From: Dechloromonas denitrificans
GTDB taxonomy: Bacteria > Pseudomonadota > Gammaproteobacteria > Burkholderiales > Rhodocyclaceae
Assembly: GCF_001551835.1 (NCBI RefSeq)
Contig: NZ_LODL01000035.1
Coordinates: 358,083 to 422,082, forward strand
Direction of reading: 5' to 3'
Length of the DNA: 64,000 bases
Shown here: positions 25,721 to 35,764 of the stretch, piece after piece
Layout: every line of letters starts with the position of its first letter
How positions within the stretch are numbered: the first letter of the stretch is position 1
The notes under the pieces: model-generated
What the model was told of the DNA's origin: nothing
The model's database searches: none
What the model saw: the letters and a program-made list of their open reading frames with translations, nothing else
Made by a program: the position numbers and the translations under genes

Positions 25721-27883
25721 TCAGTCCACCTTGAAGCCGGCGACCGAACCCTTCAGTTCGGAAGCCAGCGCGGTCAGTTCGTCTACCGCCTCGGCCGTAC
25801 GCTGCGTCCCGGCCGTGGTCTGCTCGGTCACCCGCAGAATGTCCTGCATCAGCGTCGCAACCTGCGTCGCCGAGTTGGCCTGGGTTTGCGTCGAGGTCGA
25901 AATATCCTGAATCAGCTCGGCCAGATCGCGCGACACCTGACCGATTTCAGTCAATGCCTGACCCGCCGCATCGGACAGCTTGGCCCCTTCAACCACCCCC
26001 TGCGTCGACTGTTCCATGGCCGAAACAGCATCCTGGGTATCGGTCTGAATGGTCTTCACAATCGCCGCAATCTGCTTCGTCGCCTCGGCCGAACGTTCGG
26101 CTAGACGCTGCACTTCTTCAGCAACCACGGTAAAGCCGCGCCCGGCATCACCGGCCGAAGCGGCCTGAATCGCCGCGTTCAAGGCCAGCACGTTGGTCTG
26201 TTCGGTAATGTCGGAAATTAGTTCGACGATTTCACCGATCTCCTGCGAGCTTTCGCCGAGGCGCTTGATGCGCTTCGAGGTTTCCTGAATCTGGTTGCGA
26301 ATTTCGTTCATGCCCTTGATCGAGTCATGCACGGCCTGCGTCCCCTTTTCGGCGGCCATCAGCGACTGCCGGGCAACCTGGGCCGACTGCGTGGCATTGC
26401 CGGAAACCTGGCTCATCGAACGGGCCATTTCCAGCGCCGACTGACCGACTTCCTGAATTTCGGCCGACTGACGTCCAGCCGCATCGAGCAGTTCAGCCGA
26501 GGTCAGGCGGGCGATTTCGGTCGCCGCCGTCACCCGGTTGGCCGCGTCGTTGATCCGGCCGACCAGCACGCGCAGTTCTTCAATCGTGTAATTGATCGAG
26601 TCGGCGATGGCGCCGGTGATGTTTTCGCTCACCGTCGCCGTGACCGTCAGGTCGCCGTCGGCGAGGTCACCGAGTTCGTTCATCAGGCGCAAAATAGCGT
26701 CCTGGTTTTCGCGGTTGGTCTGTTCGGAAGCCTGACGCTGATGTTCGGCGTCGAGGGCGCGGCGACCGGTATCGTCAAGATAGATCTTGGCCAGCATGGC
26801 CAGCGTCGCCAGCGCCAGGATGGTCAGCACGATCAGCAAAATGATGTACAGGCCACGCTCGCTGAGGGTTTCCTGATAACCGGCGGCCAGGTCGTCGGTT
26901 GCCTTCAGCAACTCCTCGCTTTCGCGGAAAATCCGCGAACCGGCCTGTTTGGATAGGACCAGCGGCTGCATGTTGCCGAGAATGCTGCCAATTGCTGCCT
27001 GATACTGCCGGAAGGCGGCATCGAGTTCATTCAGTTTTTCACGGGTTTCGGCGTCATTATTGCCCGAAAGGCGCAGCGTGTCGCTGCCCTTGGTCAGGCC
27101 GCCCAGAATGTCACGGAAAGCGTTGGTGTCCTTGCCGAGCAGGAAAGCCACCTCCGGATTGATTTCGTCACCGACCAGCAGGGCGGAAGCGTTCTTGGCA
27201 ATCCGCTGGGTCAACATCACCAACTGGTTGGCCGATGCGATTTCCCGGGCCGCGCTACCGGCCTGCAGCTTCAGCGCAGCAACCTGCTCGGTCAGTTCGA
27301 GCATCACGGCATTCTTGTTGTCGATCGTCGCGACGCTCTTGCCGAGTTCGACCAGGCTCTTCTCCTGGCCGATCACAGTCGCCGCATCCTTTTCGGTGGC
27401 CATCCAGCGCTCGGTCAAGGCCGTCAATTGCGGCCGGACATCATCGGGCGAAGACGGCACATTGACGCCGCTGATTTCACCGCCAACCGAAAGGCGCTCG
27501 AGCAATTGCGCAAAGGTATCGCGCGACTCCTTCAATTGGCTAAATGCGACCGGATTCCCCTGCAGCGCCAGCGAAGAGGCTTTGGCCAGGCGCTGCGACA
27601 GCATGCGCATTTCACCGGAAGCCGCGATATAGGCGGTACCGTGGGTCGACTCGCGGTTATCGTGGAAAACCAGGCCGGCGATCAACAGCAGCAAGAAAAC
27701 AAAAATACCGCCCAGCACCTTCATCTGCTGGATGACCGGCTGCTTGGCCAGAAACTCCGGCAACAGGGATTTCATCGCCGCCCCCGCCCCCTCGGTCGAC
27801 ATAGCAGTCGACACGGTCATCTGGTCGGATGCCTCGTCTTTTGCACCGGCACCCAACTTGGGCAGTTTGAAACTGAAAGCCAT
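25721..27883 (-). CDS. pilJ: Methyl-accepting chemotaxis protein PilJ of the twitching pathway
   Basis: A 720-residue transmembrane sensor. One membrane helix (about residues 57-72, [17 protein letters not shown]) precedes a long periplasmic region with two PilJ-type sensor repeats ([12 protein letters not shown] and [12 protein letters not shown]), a second helix ([19 protein letters not shown], about residue 347), a HAMP region and a signalling tip, [24 protein letters not shown]. It couples to ChpA through PilI. Start ATG 27883 with GGAGGAA upstream; 22 bases before chpA. Confidence 0.95.
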   Translation of the reverse strand: MAFSFKLPKLGAGAKDEASDQMTVSTAMSTEGAGAAMKSLLPEFLAKQPVIQQMKVLGGIFVFLLLLIAGLVFHDNRESTHGTAYIAASGEMRMLSQRLAKASSLALQGNPVAFSQLKESRDTFAQLLERLSVGGEISGVNVPSSPDDVRPQLTALTERWMATEKDAATVIGQEKSLVELGKSVATIDNKNAVMLELTEQVAALKLQAGSAAREIASANQLVMLTQRIAKNASALLVGDEINPEVAFLLGKDTNAFRDILGGLTKGSDTLRLSGNNDAETREKLNELDAAFRQYQAAIGSILGNMQPLVLSKQAGSRIFRESEELLKATDDLAAGYQETLSERGLYIILLIVLTILALATLAMLAKIYLDDTGRRALDAEHQRQASEQTNRENQDAILRLMNELGDLADGDLTVTATVSENITGAIADSINYTIEELRVLVGRINDAANRVTAATEIARLTSAELLDAAGRQSAEIQEVGQSALEMARSMSQVSGNATQSAQVARQSLMAAEKGTQAVHDSIKGMNEIRNQIQETSKRIKRLGESSQEIGEIVELISDITEQTNVLALNAAIQAASAGDAGRGFTVVAEEVQRLAERSAEATKQIAAIVKTIQTDTQDAVSAMEQSTQGVVEGAKLSDAAGQALTEIGQVSRDLAELIQDISTSTQTQANSATQVATLMQDILRVTEQTTAGTQRTAEAVDELTALASELKGSVAGFKVD

Positions 27884-27923
27884 GGAATTCCTCCGCTCTG
27901 GGGTGGGGTACAGTGCCCCGGAA

Positions 27924-28436
27924 TCAAACCCCGATATTCATGAAATCTTGATCGGCCAGCAGATCGCGAACCGAGAGTTTGTGCCAGATCTTGCCCTGAT
28001 GATCGGCGTAGCGCATTGCCGCCCACTCGGGGGCCGCCGGGTCGGGCGTTTCAGCCGTGAAATCTTCCGGGTTCTTCAACCCAAGCATCCGCGAAACCAG
28101 TAACGCTGCGTTCGAGCCATGCTTGACGCCGACCAGCAGCAGGCGGGCGTTTGCATTGTGCGGCGTCGGCACGCCACCACGGAAAACCGAAAAATCGGTC
28201 ACCGCAAACAAATTGCCACGAATATTGGCAATCCCGGCGAACCATGGCCGGGTCAGCGGCACACCGGCCACCGTCGGCGCCTGAACGATCTCGCCGCTAT
28301 CGGAGAGATCAACCAGCCAGGCTTCGTCGCCAGCCTGAATGCCCAGCCAAGATGCGCCACCTTTGCCTTGCGCCGCGGTGGTCAGACGGTCTGCCAGATA
28401 GGCCTGAAAATCGCGGAGACTGGTTTTCTTAGCCAT
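27924..28436 (-). CDS. pilI: CheW-like coupling protein PilI
   Basis: A 170-residue CheW-fold adaptor linking receptor PilJ to kinase ChpA at the membrane. The pattern [24 protein letters not shown] (residues 80-103 region) is the typical CheW core, with [21 protein letters not shown] after it. It lies between pilH and pilJ (5 bases after pilH, 40 before pilJ). Start ATG 28436. Confidence 0.92.
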   Translation of the reverse strand: MAKKTSLRDFQAYLADRLTTAAQGKGGASWLGIQAGDEAWLVDLSDSGEIVQAPTVAGVPLTRPWFAGIANIRGNLFAVTDFSVFRGGVPTPHNANARLLLVGVKHGSNAALLVSRMLGLKNPEDFTAETPDPAAPEWAAMRYADHQGKIWHKLSVRDLLADQDFMNIGV

Positions 28437-28441
28437 TTAGC

Positions 28442-28807
28442 TCAGGGCAGCGCGGCAACTCGTTGCAGAAGTTCCTCAGGGTTGAGCGGCTTGACCAGAT
28501 AATCGACCGCCCCTTGGCGCAAACCCCAGATCTTGTCGGTCTCCTGCCCCTTCGAGGTACAGACGATCACCGGGATATTCTTGGTTTCCTCGTCGCGGGT
28601 CAGCGTCCGCGTTGCCTGATAGCCGTTCAGGCCGGGCATCACGACATCCATCAGGATCAGGTCGGGCTTGCTGGCCTTGGCCTTGGCAATCCCCTCTTCA
28701 CCGTTTTCGGCGGTAATCACCTGATAGCCGGCCTTGGTCAGCAAATCAACGGTGAAGAAGCGCTCGGTGGGGGAATCGTCGACGACGAGGATATTCTTGA
28801 CGGGCAT
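28442..28807 (-). CDS. pilH: Single-domain response regulator PilH
   Basis: A 121-residue CheY-like receiver: acidic pair in VVDDSPTERFF, phosphoacceptor Asp in LILMDVVMPGLNGYQATR (about residue 52), conserved Thr/Ser in VIVCTSKG and Lys in YLVKPLNPEEL. In Pseudomonas PilH promotes retraction and opposes PilG. Second gene of the operon, 14 bases after pilG. Confidence 0.93.
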   Translation of the reverse strand: MPVKNILVVDDSPTERFFTVDLLTKAGYQVITAENGEEGIAKAKASKPDLILMDVVMPGLNGYQATRTLTRDEETKNIPVIVCTSKGQETDKIWGLRQGAVDYLVKPLNPEELLQRVAALP

Positions 28808-28821
28808 TTTTGCTCCCTGAA

Positions 28822-29232
28822 CTACGTATTGGTTTCTGTTTCCGCCGGCAACGCAAAGGTAGCGACCGTTTGCAGCAGGCTGTCTTTGGTGAAGGGCTTA
28901 GTCAGGTACTGATCGGAACCGACCATGCGGCCACGGGCGCGGTCGAACAGGCCATCCTTCGAAGAGAGCATGATCACCGGCGTGGCTTTGAAACGGGGAT
29001 TTTTCTTGATCAGCGAACAGGTTTGATAGCCGTCGAGTCGTGGCATCATGATGTCGCAGAAGATCACGTTGGGCTGGTGATCGGCGATTTTGGCAAGCGC
29101 ATCGAATCCGTCCTCGGCGAGCACAACCTGACACCCGGCCTGGACGAGAAAAATCTCGGCACTACGCCGTATCGTGTTGCTGTCGTCAATGACCATAACC
29201 CTGACGCCACGCAGTCTGGATAAATCAGCCAA
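28822..29232 (-). CDS. pilG: Single-domain response regulator PilG (TTG start)
   Basis: A 136-residue CheY-like receiver of the twitching pathway: VMVIDDSNTIRRSAEIFL, phosphoacceptor in IFCDIMMPRLDGYQTC (about residue 58), VIMLSSKDGLFDRARGR and SDQYLTKPF, all nearly identical in known PilG. The start is TTG at 29232, with AGGGGA 7 bases upstream; no ATG lies at a sensible place. First gene of pilG-pilH-pilI-pilJ-chpA. PilG promotes pilus extension in Pseudomonas. Confidence 0.92.
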   Translation of the reverse strand: MADLSRLRGVRVMVIDDSNTIRRSAEIFLVQAGCQVVLAEDGFDALAKIADHQPNVIFCDIMMPRLDGYQTCSLIKKNPRFKATPVIMLSSKDGLFDRARGRMVGSDQYLTKPFTKDSLLQTVATFALPAETETNT

Positions 29233-29422
29233 TTCCTTGTCCCCTGGCCCCTTGCAGGGCGCTTTCGATATCGCTGCATCATACTACGGATGTAGTAATT
29301 CGACATCATTCTGAAAACAGTGTTACAGCCTTCAGATGGCGACGTCGGCAACCACCGGATTCGGATAAAATCGCGGCCATCTTACCCAATCCCCTTCGCA
29401 CCTGCCAAGGGCGCGAGCTTTC

Positions 29423-30298
29423 ATGACCCAAACCCCGACGACGCCCCCCAGCCCACCGCTGGTTCTTGTTTTTGCCGCCAGCGACCCCTCCTGCGGCGCC
29501 GGCGTTCAGGCCGACATTCTGACCCTGGCCAGCCTGGGCTGCCATCCGCTGACCGCGCTGACTGCCCTGACCGTGCAGGACACCGTCGGTGTGCAAAGCG
29601 TACAGCCGGTCGCCGCTGAATTTCTTGAACAGCAGGCGCGCACCGTCCTCGAAGACATGCCGGTCGCCGCCTTCAAGATTGGCGTGCTGGGCAGCGTCGA
29701 AAACGTGGTAACCGTGGCCGAGATTCTTTCCGACTACCCGGAAATCCCGCTGATTTTCGACCCAGTGCTGGCCTCCGGCCGGGGCGACGAGTTCTCGGGC
29801 GAGGAAATCATTTCGGCGATGCGTGAATTGCTACTGCCGCAAACGACGCTGCTCACCCCCAACGCACCGGAAGCGCGGCGCCTGGCCGAGAGCGACGATG
29901 ATGAAAACGAGCCGAGCATCGACGTCTGCGCCCAGCGCCTGATCGAGATGGGTGCCCAGTACGTGCTGATTACCGGCACCCACGAAAGCACGCCGCAAGT
30001 CGTCAATACGCTGTACGGCCCGGAAGGCGTCATCCGCCGCGACAGCTGGGAACGCCTGCCGGGCAGTTATCACGGCTCCGGTTGCACGCTGGCTTCGGCG
30101 ATTGCCGGCTGCATTGCCGGCGGTGCCAGTGTCGAAGACGCCGTGCGCGACGCTCAGGACTACACTTGGCAGACCCTGAAAAACGGCTTTCACGCCGGCA
30201 TGGGCCAACTGATTCCGGATCGTTTCTTCTGGGCGCGCGGCGAGGACGAGGCAGAAGCGCCGGAAGAACAGAGCAGCAAGGATACGGATGGCAAATAA
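29423..30298 (+). CDS. thiD: Hydroxymethylpyrimidine / phosphomethylpyrimidine kinase
   Basis: A 291-residue ribokinase-fold enzyme making HMP pyrophosphate for thiamine. [24 protein letters not shown] (about residue 14) is a standard N-terminal motif; [26 protein letters not shown] and the catalytic [17 protein letters not shown] (about residue 215) are intact. A -10-like TAAAAT sits at 29366-29371. The C-terminus is longer and acidic. It overlaps thiE by 11 bases. No TPP riboswitch precedes this operon, unlike thiC. Confidence 0.94.
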   Translation: MTQTPTTPPSPPLVLVFAASDPSCGAGVQADILTLASLGCHPLTALTALTVQDTVGVQSVQPVAAEFLEQQARTVLEDMPVAAFKIGVLGSVENVVTVAEILSDYPEIPLIFDPVLASGRGDEFSGEEIISAMRELLLPQTTLLTPNAPEARRLAESDDDENEPSIDVCAQRLIEMGAQYVLITGTHESTPQVVNTLYGPEGVIRRDSWERLPGSYHGSGCTLASAIAGCIAGGASVEDAVRDAQDYTWQTLKNGFHAGMGQLIPDRFFWARGEDEAEAPEEQSSKDTDGK

Positions 30299-30920
30299 GC
30301 TGCGCGGCCTCTACGCCATCACGCCGGAATGCGCTGACGGCCAGCAACTGCTTGCCCAGGTCGAAGCGGCATTGACCGGTGGTTGCCGCCTGCTGCAACA
30401 CCGCGACAAACTGAGCGAGATGCCCGAGCGCGTCGCCCGCGCCCGCGCCCTGCGCCAGCTGACCGGACACTTCGGCGCCCGCCTGCTGATCAATGACGAC
30501 CTTGCGCTGGCCATGCTGATCGATGCCGACGGCGTGCATCTGGGCCAGGAAGATGGCAACCTGGTCGCCGCCCGCGCCATTCTCGGCCCGAGCCGGCTGC
30601 TCGGCGCCTCCTGCTATGCCGATTTCACGCGCGCCCGGCAAGCGGCGGCGGCCGGCGCCGATTACGTCGCCTTTGGTGCCGTCTATCCGTCGCCCACCAA
30701 GCCGCACGCCCCGCTTGCTGCGGTCAACCTGTTCAAACAGGCAAAAACCACCCTGAACGCCAGTAGCTGCGGCATTGGCGGCATCACACTCGCCAATGCC
30801 GCACCGCTGGTCGCCGCCGGCGCCGACCTGCTGGCAGTCATCACCGACTTGTTCAACGCGCCGGACATCGCCGTCCGTGCCGCCGCCTACCAACATCTCT
30901 TCGAGGAAGCCCAGTCATGA
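30288..30920 (+). CDS. thiE: Thiamine-phosphate synthase
   Basis: A 210-residue TIM-barrel enzyme coupling HMP pyrophosphate and thiazole phosphate. [32 protein letters not shown] (about residue 74), [16 protein letters not shown] and [14 protein letters not shown] are all family signatures. Start ATG 30288 inside the thiD end; stop overlaps the hemL start (ATGA). Adjacent thiD-thiE followed by hemL is a common betaproteobacterial order. Confidence 0.95.
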   Translation: MANKLRGLYAITPECADGQQLLAQVEAALTGGCRLLQHRDKLSEMPERVARARALRQLTGHFGARLLINDDLALAMLIDADGVHLGQEDGNLVAARAILGPSRLLGASCYADFTRARQAAAAGADYVAFGAVYPSPTKPHAPLAAVNLFKQAKTTLNASSCGIGGITLANAAPLVAAGADLLAVITDLFNAPDIAVRAAAYQHLFEEAQS

Positions 30921-32200
30921 CCTCACGCAACCAGCAACTGTTCGAACGCGCCCAGCGCCACATTCCCGGCGGCGTCAATTCGCCGGTCCGCGCCTTCCGC
31001 TCGGTTGGCGGCACGCCACTCTTTTTCCAGAAAGGCGTCGGCGCCAAGGTGCAGGATGCCGACGGCAAGTGGTACACCGATTACGTCGGCTCCTGGGGCC
31101 CGATGATCCTCGGCCACGCCCACCCCGACGTTATCGCTGCCGTCCAGGCTGCCGTCGTTGACGGCCTCTCCTTCGGTGCGCCGACCGAGAAGGAAGTCGA
31201 GATCGCCGACCTGCTCTGCGCACTGGTGCCGTCGATGGAGATGGTCCGCCTCGTTTCCTCCGGCACCGAGGCGACGATGAGCGCCATCCGCCTGGCCCGC
31301 GGCTACACCGGGCGCGACGTACTGATCAAGTTCGAAGGCTGCTACCACGGCCATTCCGACAGCCTGCTGGTAAAAGCCGGCTCGGGCGCGCTGACCTTCG
31401 GCAATCCGTCGTCGGGCGGCGTGCCGGCCGACCTGGCGCAGCACACCATGGTCCTCGCCTACAACGATCCGCAGCAACTGGCTGACGCCTTTGCCGAGCA
31501 TGGCGACAAGATCGCCGCCGTCATCGTCGAACCGGTGGTCGGCAACATGAACCTGATCGCGCCGACGCCGGAATTCCTCAAAGCGATGCGCGAATTGACC
31601 GCCAAGCATGGCGCCGTCCTGATTTTTGACGAAGTGATGACCGGCTTCCGGGTCGGCCTGAAGAGCGCCCAGGGCCTCTACGGCATCACCCCTGACCTGT
31701 CGACTTTCGGCAAGGTGGTCGGCGGCGGCATGCCGCTCGGCGCCTTCGGCGGCAAGCGCGAGATCATGGAACAGATCGCCCCGCTCGGCCCGGTCTATCA
31801 GGCCGGCACGCTGTCCGGCAACCCGATCGCCACCGCCGCCGGCCTCGCCACCCTAAAACTGATTCAGGAAAAAGGCTTCTACGAAGCGTTGACCGCCAAG
31901 ACCAAGGCGCTGTGCGATGGCCTGGTCGCCGCCGCACAAAAACACGGCGCCGCCTTCGCCGCCCAGAACGTCGGCGGCATGTTCGGCCTCTATTTCGCTG
32001 AAAAATGCCCGGGTACCTACGACGAGGTACTGGCTTGCGACAAGGAAGCCTTCAACCGCTTCTTCCACGCCATGCTCGACGCCGGCCACTACTTCGCCCC
32101 CTCGGCCTTCGAAGCCGGCTTCGTCTCGGCCGCCCACAGCGAGGCCGACATCGCCGCCACCATTGCGGCGGCGGACGCCTGGTTCGCCAGTCAGAAATGA
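30917..32200 (+). CDS. hemL: Glutamate-1-semialdehyde 2,1-aminomutase
   Basis: A 427-residue PLP enzyme of normal length that makes 5-aminolevulinate from glutamate semialdehyde, feeding haem synthesis. [18 protein letters not shown] at the N-terminus, [16 protein letters not shown] (about residue 120), [13 protein letters not shown] (about residue 235) and the PLP lysine in [18 protein letters not shown] (about residue 265) are intact. Start overlaps thiE; the stop overlaps the next start by 4 bases. Confidence 0.97.
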   Translation: MTSRNQQLFERAQRHIPGGVNSPVRAFRSVGGTPLFFQKGVGAKVQDADGKWYTDYVGSWGPMILGHAHPDVIAAVQAAVVDGLSFGAPTEKEVEIADLLCALVPSMEMVRLVSSGTEATMSAIRLARGYTGRDVLIKFEGCYHGHSDSLLVKAGSGALTFGNPSSGGVPADLAQHTMVLAYNDPQQLADAFAEHGDKIAAVIVEPVVGNMNLIAPTPEFLKAMRELTAKHGAVLIFDEVMTGFRVGLKSAQGLYGITPDLSTFGKVVGGGMPLGAFGGKREIMEQIAPLGPVYQAGTLSGNPIATAAGLATLKLIQEKGFYEALTAKTKALCDGLVAAAQKHGAAFAAQNVGGMFGLYFAEKCPGTYDEVLACDKEAFNRFFHAMLDAGHYFAPSAFEAGFVSAAHSEADIAATIAAADAWFASQK

Positions 32201-32529
32201 GTGCCGCCTCAGCCTGGCTGATCCTCTTCATCGCCGGTCTCTGCGAGATTGGCTGGGCGGTCGGCCTGAAATATACCGAAGGCTTCAGCCGGCTGTGGCC
32301 TTCGGCGGCAACGCTGCTGGCCATGGTCGCCAGTGTGCTGCTGCTTGGCTGGTCGCTGAAAGTGCTGCCGCTCGGCACCGCCTACGCGGTATGGACCGGC
32401 ATCGGCGCCGTCGGCACAGCCATTCTCGGCATGCTGCTCTTTGGTGAGTCGCGCGAAGTGGCACGCCTGATCAGCATCGGACTGATTGTTGCCGGTATCG
32501 TCGGCCTGAAATTGCTGGGCAAAGAATAA
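32197..32529 (+). CDS. sugE: Small multidrug resistance family transporter, SugE/Gdx type
   Basis: A 110-residue protein with four membrane helices. The essential glutamate lies in [21 protein letters not shown] (residue 18), and the [12 protein letters not shown] stretch is characteristic of the SugE/Gdx branch, known guanidinium/H+ antiporters, rather than the drug-exporting EmrE branch. Start ATG 32197 overlaps the hemL stop. A terminator follows directly, making it the last gene of thiD-thiE-hemL-sugE. No guanidine riboswitch is visible, so guanidinium control is not shown. Confidence 0.9.
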   Translation: MSAASAWLILFIAGLCEIGWAVGLKYTEGFSRLWPSAATLLAMVASVLLLGWSLKVLPLGTAYAVWTGIGAVGTAILGMLLFGESREVARLISIGLIVAGIVGLKLLGKE

Positions 32530-32556
32530 AAAAGGCGACTCGAAAGTCGCCTTTTT
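32528..32556. terminator. Bidirectional intrinsic terminator
   Basis: GGCGACT (32534-32540) and AGTCGCC (32545-32551) around CGAA, with an A run before and five T after. It stops the thiD operon and the leftward PEP-CTERM gene. The stem is the same as in the terminator at 61152-61181. Confidence 0.9.
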
Positions 32557-32576
32557 AACCGGCCAAGCTAACTAAC

Positions 32577-33356
32577 TCAGGCAGATTTACGGCGGCGGGA
32601 AACGGCCAGACCGGCCAGGGCCAGACCAGCCAGCGCCAGCGTACCAGGCTCCGGCACGGCGCTGGTCACGGAACCCTGCGCAACGGTGGCATAGCGCAGC
32701 GTGCCGCCGGCCACCAGATATTCGCCAAAGCCATCACCGTAGAAGGTCACGCTGTTAAACGTGCTGGTGTCGTCAATCGCGGCAACGAAATTGGTATAGA
32801 CGTAGTCAATAACGCCATCGCCGTTGTAATCCTTGTTGCCCGGGTTGGTCAGCGCACTGGTGGCATTGGCCACCAGACGGGTGGCACCACCGTCAAAGGA
32901 AATGAAAAGATTGGAGCCATTCGGCGCGCCGGTATCGGCATGTGTCACACTGGTGCAGCAGGTTGCCCAATCGCCGATTTGCAAGCCAAAGGCATTCACC
33001 GGATTGGCGAAGGTGAAGGTCAAACCTGAACCAGCGGCGGGGCTGGTCGGATTGATCCCGATGGCCTGGCCACCCAGCGCATAGCTGCGACCAGCAGCAC
33101 GGTAGCTGTTGTAATCGCTGTCGATCGAGCGAAATGCCCCGTTAGTCGACGAAATCGTCAAACCGGGCAGCGACCAGCTACTGCCGCTCGACAGGCCGGA
33201 CAGCGACAGTGTCGTCACCGTACCGCCAACGCCGGCAATCGTGGCATCGAAGGAAGCCTGGCCACTGACGATGTCGTTGTTATAAATAACCGGTGCCGCA
33301 TTTGCCCCCAGCGAGAACAAGACCCCGAGCGCGGCAATCAACATTTTTTGTTTCAT
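32577..33356 (-). CDS. PEP-CTERM sorting domain protein
   Basis: A 259-residue exported protein: signal peptide (MKQKMLIAALGVLFSLGANA) and, at the C-terminus, VPEPGTLALAGLALAGLAVSRRRKSA, that is a PEP box, a membrane helix and a basic tail, the tripartite signal cut by exosortase. The body is Gly/Ser/Asn-rich and beta-like, with a pair of cysteines (ATCCTS). Such proteins are surface or matrix components in floc- and biofilm-forming bacteria. The exosortase itself is not in this window. A sigma-54-type promoter lies just upstream. Confidence 0.93.
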   Translation of the reverse strand: MKQKMLIAALGVLFSLGANAAPVIYNNDIVSGQASFDATIAGVGGTVTTLSLSGLSSGSSWSLPGLTISSTNGAFRSIDSDYNSYRAAGRSYALGGQAIGINPTSPAAGSGLTFTFANPVNAFGLQIGDWATCCTSVTHADTGAPNGSNLFISFDGGATRLVANATSALTNPGNKDYNGDGVIDYVYTNFVAAIDDTSTFNSVTFYGDGFGEYLVAGGTLRYATVAQGSVTSAVPEPGTLALAGLALAGLAVSRRRKSA

Positions 33357-33388
33357 TTGAACCCCCTTGATGAACGGTTCTGATGAAG

Positions 33389-33404
33389 AGCAAATTCGAT
33401 GCCA
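33389..33404 (-). promoter_or_regulatory. Sigma-54-type promoter of the PEP-CTERM gene
   Basis: On the minus strand the sequence TGGCATCGAATTTGCT fits TGGCAC-N5-TTGCW with one mismatch and the exact 10-base spacing between GG and GC. It ends 33 bases before the start codon, so the leader would be about 20 bases. Sigma-54 and PrsK/PrsR control of PEP-CTERM genes is known in other bacteria. Confidence 0.65.
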
Positions 33405-33465
33405 GTAAAAATTTACCTAAACAAACAATACGTTAAAAAAAGTAAAGATACCTGAAATTGGGTAG

Positions 33466-33482
33466 TGTAAATTTTTCCGACA
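33466..33482 (-). promoter_or_regulatory. Possible activator site upstream of the sigma-54 promoter
   Basis: TGTAAATTTTTCCGACA has TGT and ACA ends around an A/T-rich centre, 62 bases upstream of the -24 element. The position suits a sigma-54 enhancer-binding protein such as PrsR. Assigned from position and symmetry only. Confidence 0.3.
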
Positions 33483-33533
33483 GTCCGCTTGGCCGCTGCC
33501 CCTGCATTGCCATCTGCGGCCGGAAAACTGCAG

Positions 33534-34976
33534 TTACATCAGGAAGAGCGTCGCCAGCCCTAAAAAGATGAAGAACCCACCGGAATCGGTCAGCGCGGTA
33601 ATCATTACCGAGCCGCCGATCGCCGGGTCGGCACCGAATTTCTGGCGGAGCAGCGGGATGCCGACCCCGGCCGAGGCGGCCAGCAGCAGGTTGAGGGTCA
33701 TCGCCGAGGTCATCACGATGCCCAGCTTGAAGCTGCCGTAGAGCCACCAGGCGGCAAGGCCGAGCAGGCCGCCCCAGATCAGGCCGTTGATCGTCGCCAC
33801 GCCCAGTTCCTTGCGCAACAAGCGGCGCATGGCGTCGGGCTGGACCTGCCCCATGGCGATGGCACGGACGATCATGGTGATCGTCTGGTTGCCGGAATTG
33901 CCACCGATGCCAGCGACGATCGGCATCAGCGCGGCCAGCGCGACCAGCTTCTCGATCGAATCCTCGAAGGCGCCGATCACCCGCGAGGCGACGAAGGCGG
34001 TGACCAGATTGATCGCCAGCCAGGACCAGCGGTTCTTCACCGAGTCCCAGACTGAAGCGAAGATATCTTCCTCTTCTCGCAGACCGGCCTGGGCCAGTTG
34101 TTCGCTTTCGGCCTCTTCGCGAATGAAGTCGACCACCGCATTAACCGTCACCCGCCCGACCAGTCGGCCCTCCGGATCGACCACCGGTGCCGAAACGAGA
34201 TCATAGCGCTCGAAGGCCTTGGCCGCTTCGTCGGCCAGATCGTCCGGCTCCAGTTCGACGAAATCGGTCTGCATCAGGATACCGACTTCGACATCCACTT
34301 CGTTGACCAGCAGAATGTTCAACGGCAGCACGCCCTTCAGGCGTTCATTGCGGTCAACGACAAAAAGCTGGTCAGTATGGTCGGGAAGTTCGTCGAACCG
34401 GCGCAGATAACGCAAGACGACTTCGAGTGAGATGTCTTCGCGAACGGTGACCATGTCGAAATCCATGATCGAGCCGACCGAATCTTCCGGATAGGACATC
34501 GCGGCGCGTAACTGTTCGCGCTCTTCGACCGACAAACCGCGGAAAACGTCGTCGATAACACCTTGCGGCAAGTCCGGCGCCAGGTCGGCCAGTTCGTCGG
34601 CATCGAGCGTCTCGGCGGCAGCGACCAGCTCGGTCCGCTCCATCGAGTCGATCAGCGTTTCGCGGACGGCATCCGAGACTTCGAGCAGGATTTCGCCTTC
34701 GCGCTCGGCCTTGACCAGATCCCAGGCGATCAGACGCTCGTCGAGCGGCAGTGCTTCCAGGATATAGGCGATGTCGGCCGGGTGCATCGGCTCCAGCCGG
34801 GCCTGCAGCTCGTTGAGATGCTGCTTGTGCACCATGTCTTCGACCAGGTCGTGACGCGGCCCTTCCTGCCGGTGCACCAGCTCCTCGACCAGCTTGTGCC
34901 GGGCGAGCAGGGTCTGCACCTCGGCGAGGCGCTCCTGCAAGTCTTCGGTATCGGTTAGCTGGGTTTCTTCGCTCAT
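33534..34976 (-). CDS. mgtE: Magnesium transporter MgtE
   Basis: A 480-residue Mg2+ channel. The N-terminal superhelical domain (HPADIAYILEALPLDER, about residue 62), two CBS domains (VGSIMDFDMVTVRED near 165; LVGRVTVNAVVDFIREEAE near 250) and five C-terminal membrane helices with PIVAGIGGNSGNQTITMIVRAIA (about residue 345) are present; the conserved Asp in the pore appears in ALTDSGGFFIFLGLATLFL. The cytosolic domains gate the pore by Mg2+. Start ATG 34976 (MSEETQLTD); a longer frame upstream has no ribosome-binding site. Confidence 0.94.
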   Translation of the reverse strand: MSEETQLTDTEDLQERLAEVQTLLARHKLVEELVHRQEGPRHDLVEDMVHKQHLNELQARLEPMHPADIAYILEALPLDERLIAWDLVKAEREGEILLEVSDAVRETLIDSMERTELVAAAETLDADELADLAPDLPQGVIDDVFRGLSVEEREQLRAAMSYPEDSVGSIMDFDMVTVREDISLEVVLRYLRRFDELPDHTDQLFVVDRNERLKGVLPLNILLVNEVDVEVGILMQTDFVELEPDDLADEAAKAFERYDLVSAPVVDPEGRLVGRVTVNAVVDFIREEAESEQLAQAGLREEEDIFASVWDSVKNRWSWLAINLVTAFVASRVIGAFEDSIEKLVALAALMPIVAGIGGNSGNQTITMIVRAIAMGQVQPDAMRRLLRKELGVATINGLIWGGLLGLAAWWLYGSFKLGIVMTSAMTLNLLLAASAGVGIPLLRQKFGADPAIGGSVMITALTDSGGFFIFLGLATLFLM

Positions 34977-35068
34977 GGTGCAGCGCCGCAAAAGGTCCGC
35001 TATTTTAGCACCGGGCGAATGTCCGGGCTTTGACAAAATCGCTGCGGAAAACCCTTAACTGCAGCCGA

Positions 35069-35764
35069 TCATGGCACTTCCGCGCTCGCCATCCGGCCAA
35101 GAATGATCGACGTTTTTCGCCCGAGGCCGGGCGCTCCACGATTGCGGTCGTAAAAGCGCGGATTCGGCACCATGCCGGCCAAACGCGCCGCCTGTTCCGG
35201 CCCGAGTTGGGCGGCGCTGGCGTTGTAGTAATGACGGGCCGCGGCTTCGGCGCCAAATACGCCATTGCCCCACTCGATTACGTTCAGATAAACCTCGAAG
35301 ATGCGCCGTTTGCTCCACAGGTTTTCGAGCATCACGGTAATGATCGCTTCTTCAACTTTGCGGAAATAGGATTTGCTCGGCGTCAGGAAGAGATTTTTCG
35401 CCAATTGCTGGCTGATGGTCGAACCGCCGGCCACGAAGCGGCCTTTTTTCCGGTTCTTTTCCAGCGCTTTCTGCATGCCTTCCCAATCGAAGCCTTCATG
35501 ATCGACGAACTTGGCGTCTTCGGCGGCAATGATGGCGCGCTTCAGATGAATGGAAATCCGCTCGTAAGGCACCCATTGCTGCTTGAGCTGAGCCTCCGGA
35601 TTCTTCTGGCGCAATTCGCCGAGCCGGATCTCCATGAAACGCGTCGTTCCCGGATTGAACCAGCCCCAGAGCAACACCCAGCAAAACAACCAGAGCTGCC
35701 AGAGCAGGAACACACCGAACAGGCCGAGGACGGCCCACTTGAGCCAGCGGCCCAGCGTTTTCAT
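35069..35764 (-). CDS. mtgA: Monofunctional biosynthetic peptidoglycan glycosyltransferase
   Basis: A 231-residue family 51 glycosyltransferase anchored by one N-terminal helix ([24 protein letters not shown]). It polymerises lipid II glycan strands in the periplasm. Catalytic Glu lies in [16 protein letters not shown] (about residue 80), and [21 protein letters not shown] and [24 protein letters not shown] are the other core motifs. Last gene of the uppP operon; start overlaps aroE stop by 4 bases. UppP and MtgA both act in cell-wall synthesis. Confidence 0.95.
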   Translation of the reverse strand: MKTLGRWLKWAVLGLFGVFLLWQLWLFCWVLLWGWFNPGTTRFMEIRLGELRQKNPEAQLKQQWVPYERISIHLKRAIIAAEDAKFVDHEGFDWEGMQKALEKNRKKGRFVAGGSTISQQLAKNLFLTPSKSYFRKVEEAIITVMLENLWSKRRIFEVYLNVIEWGNGVFGAEAAARHYYNASAAQLGPEQAARLAGMVPNPRFYDRNRGAPGLGRKTSIILGRMASAEVP

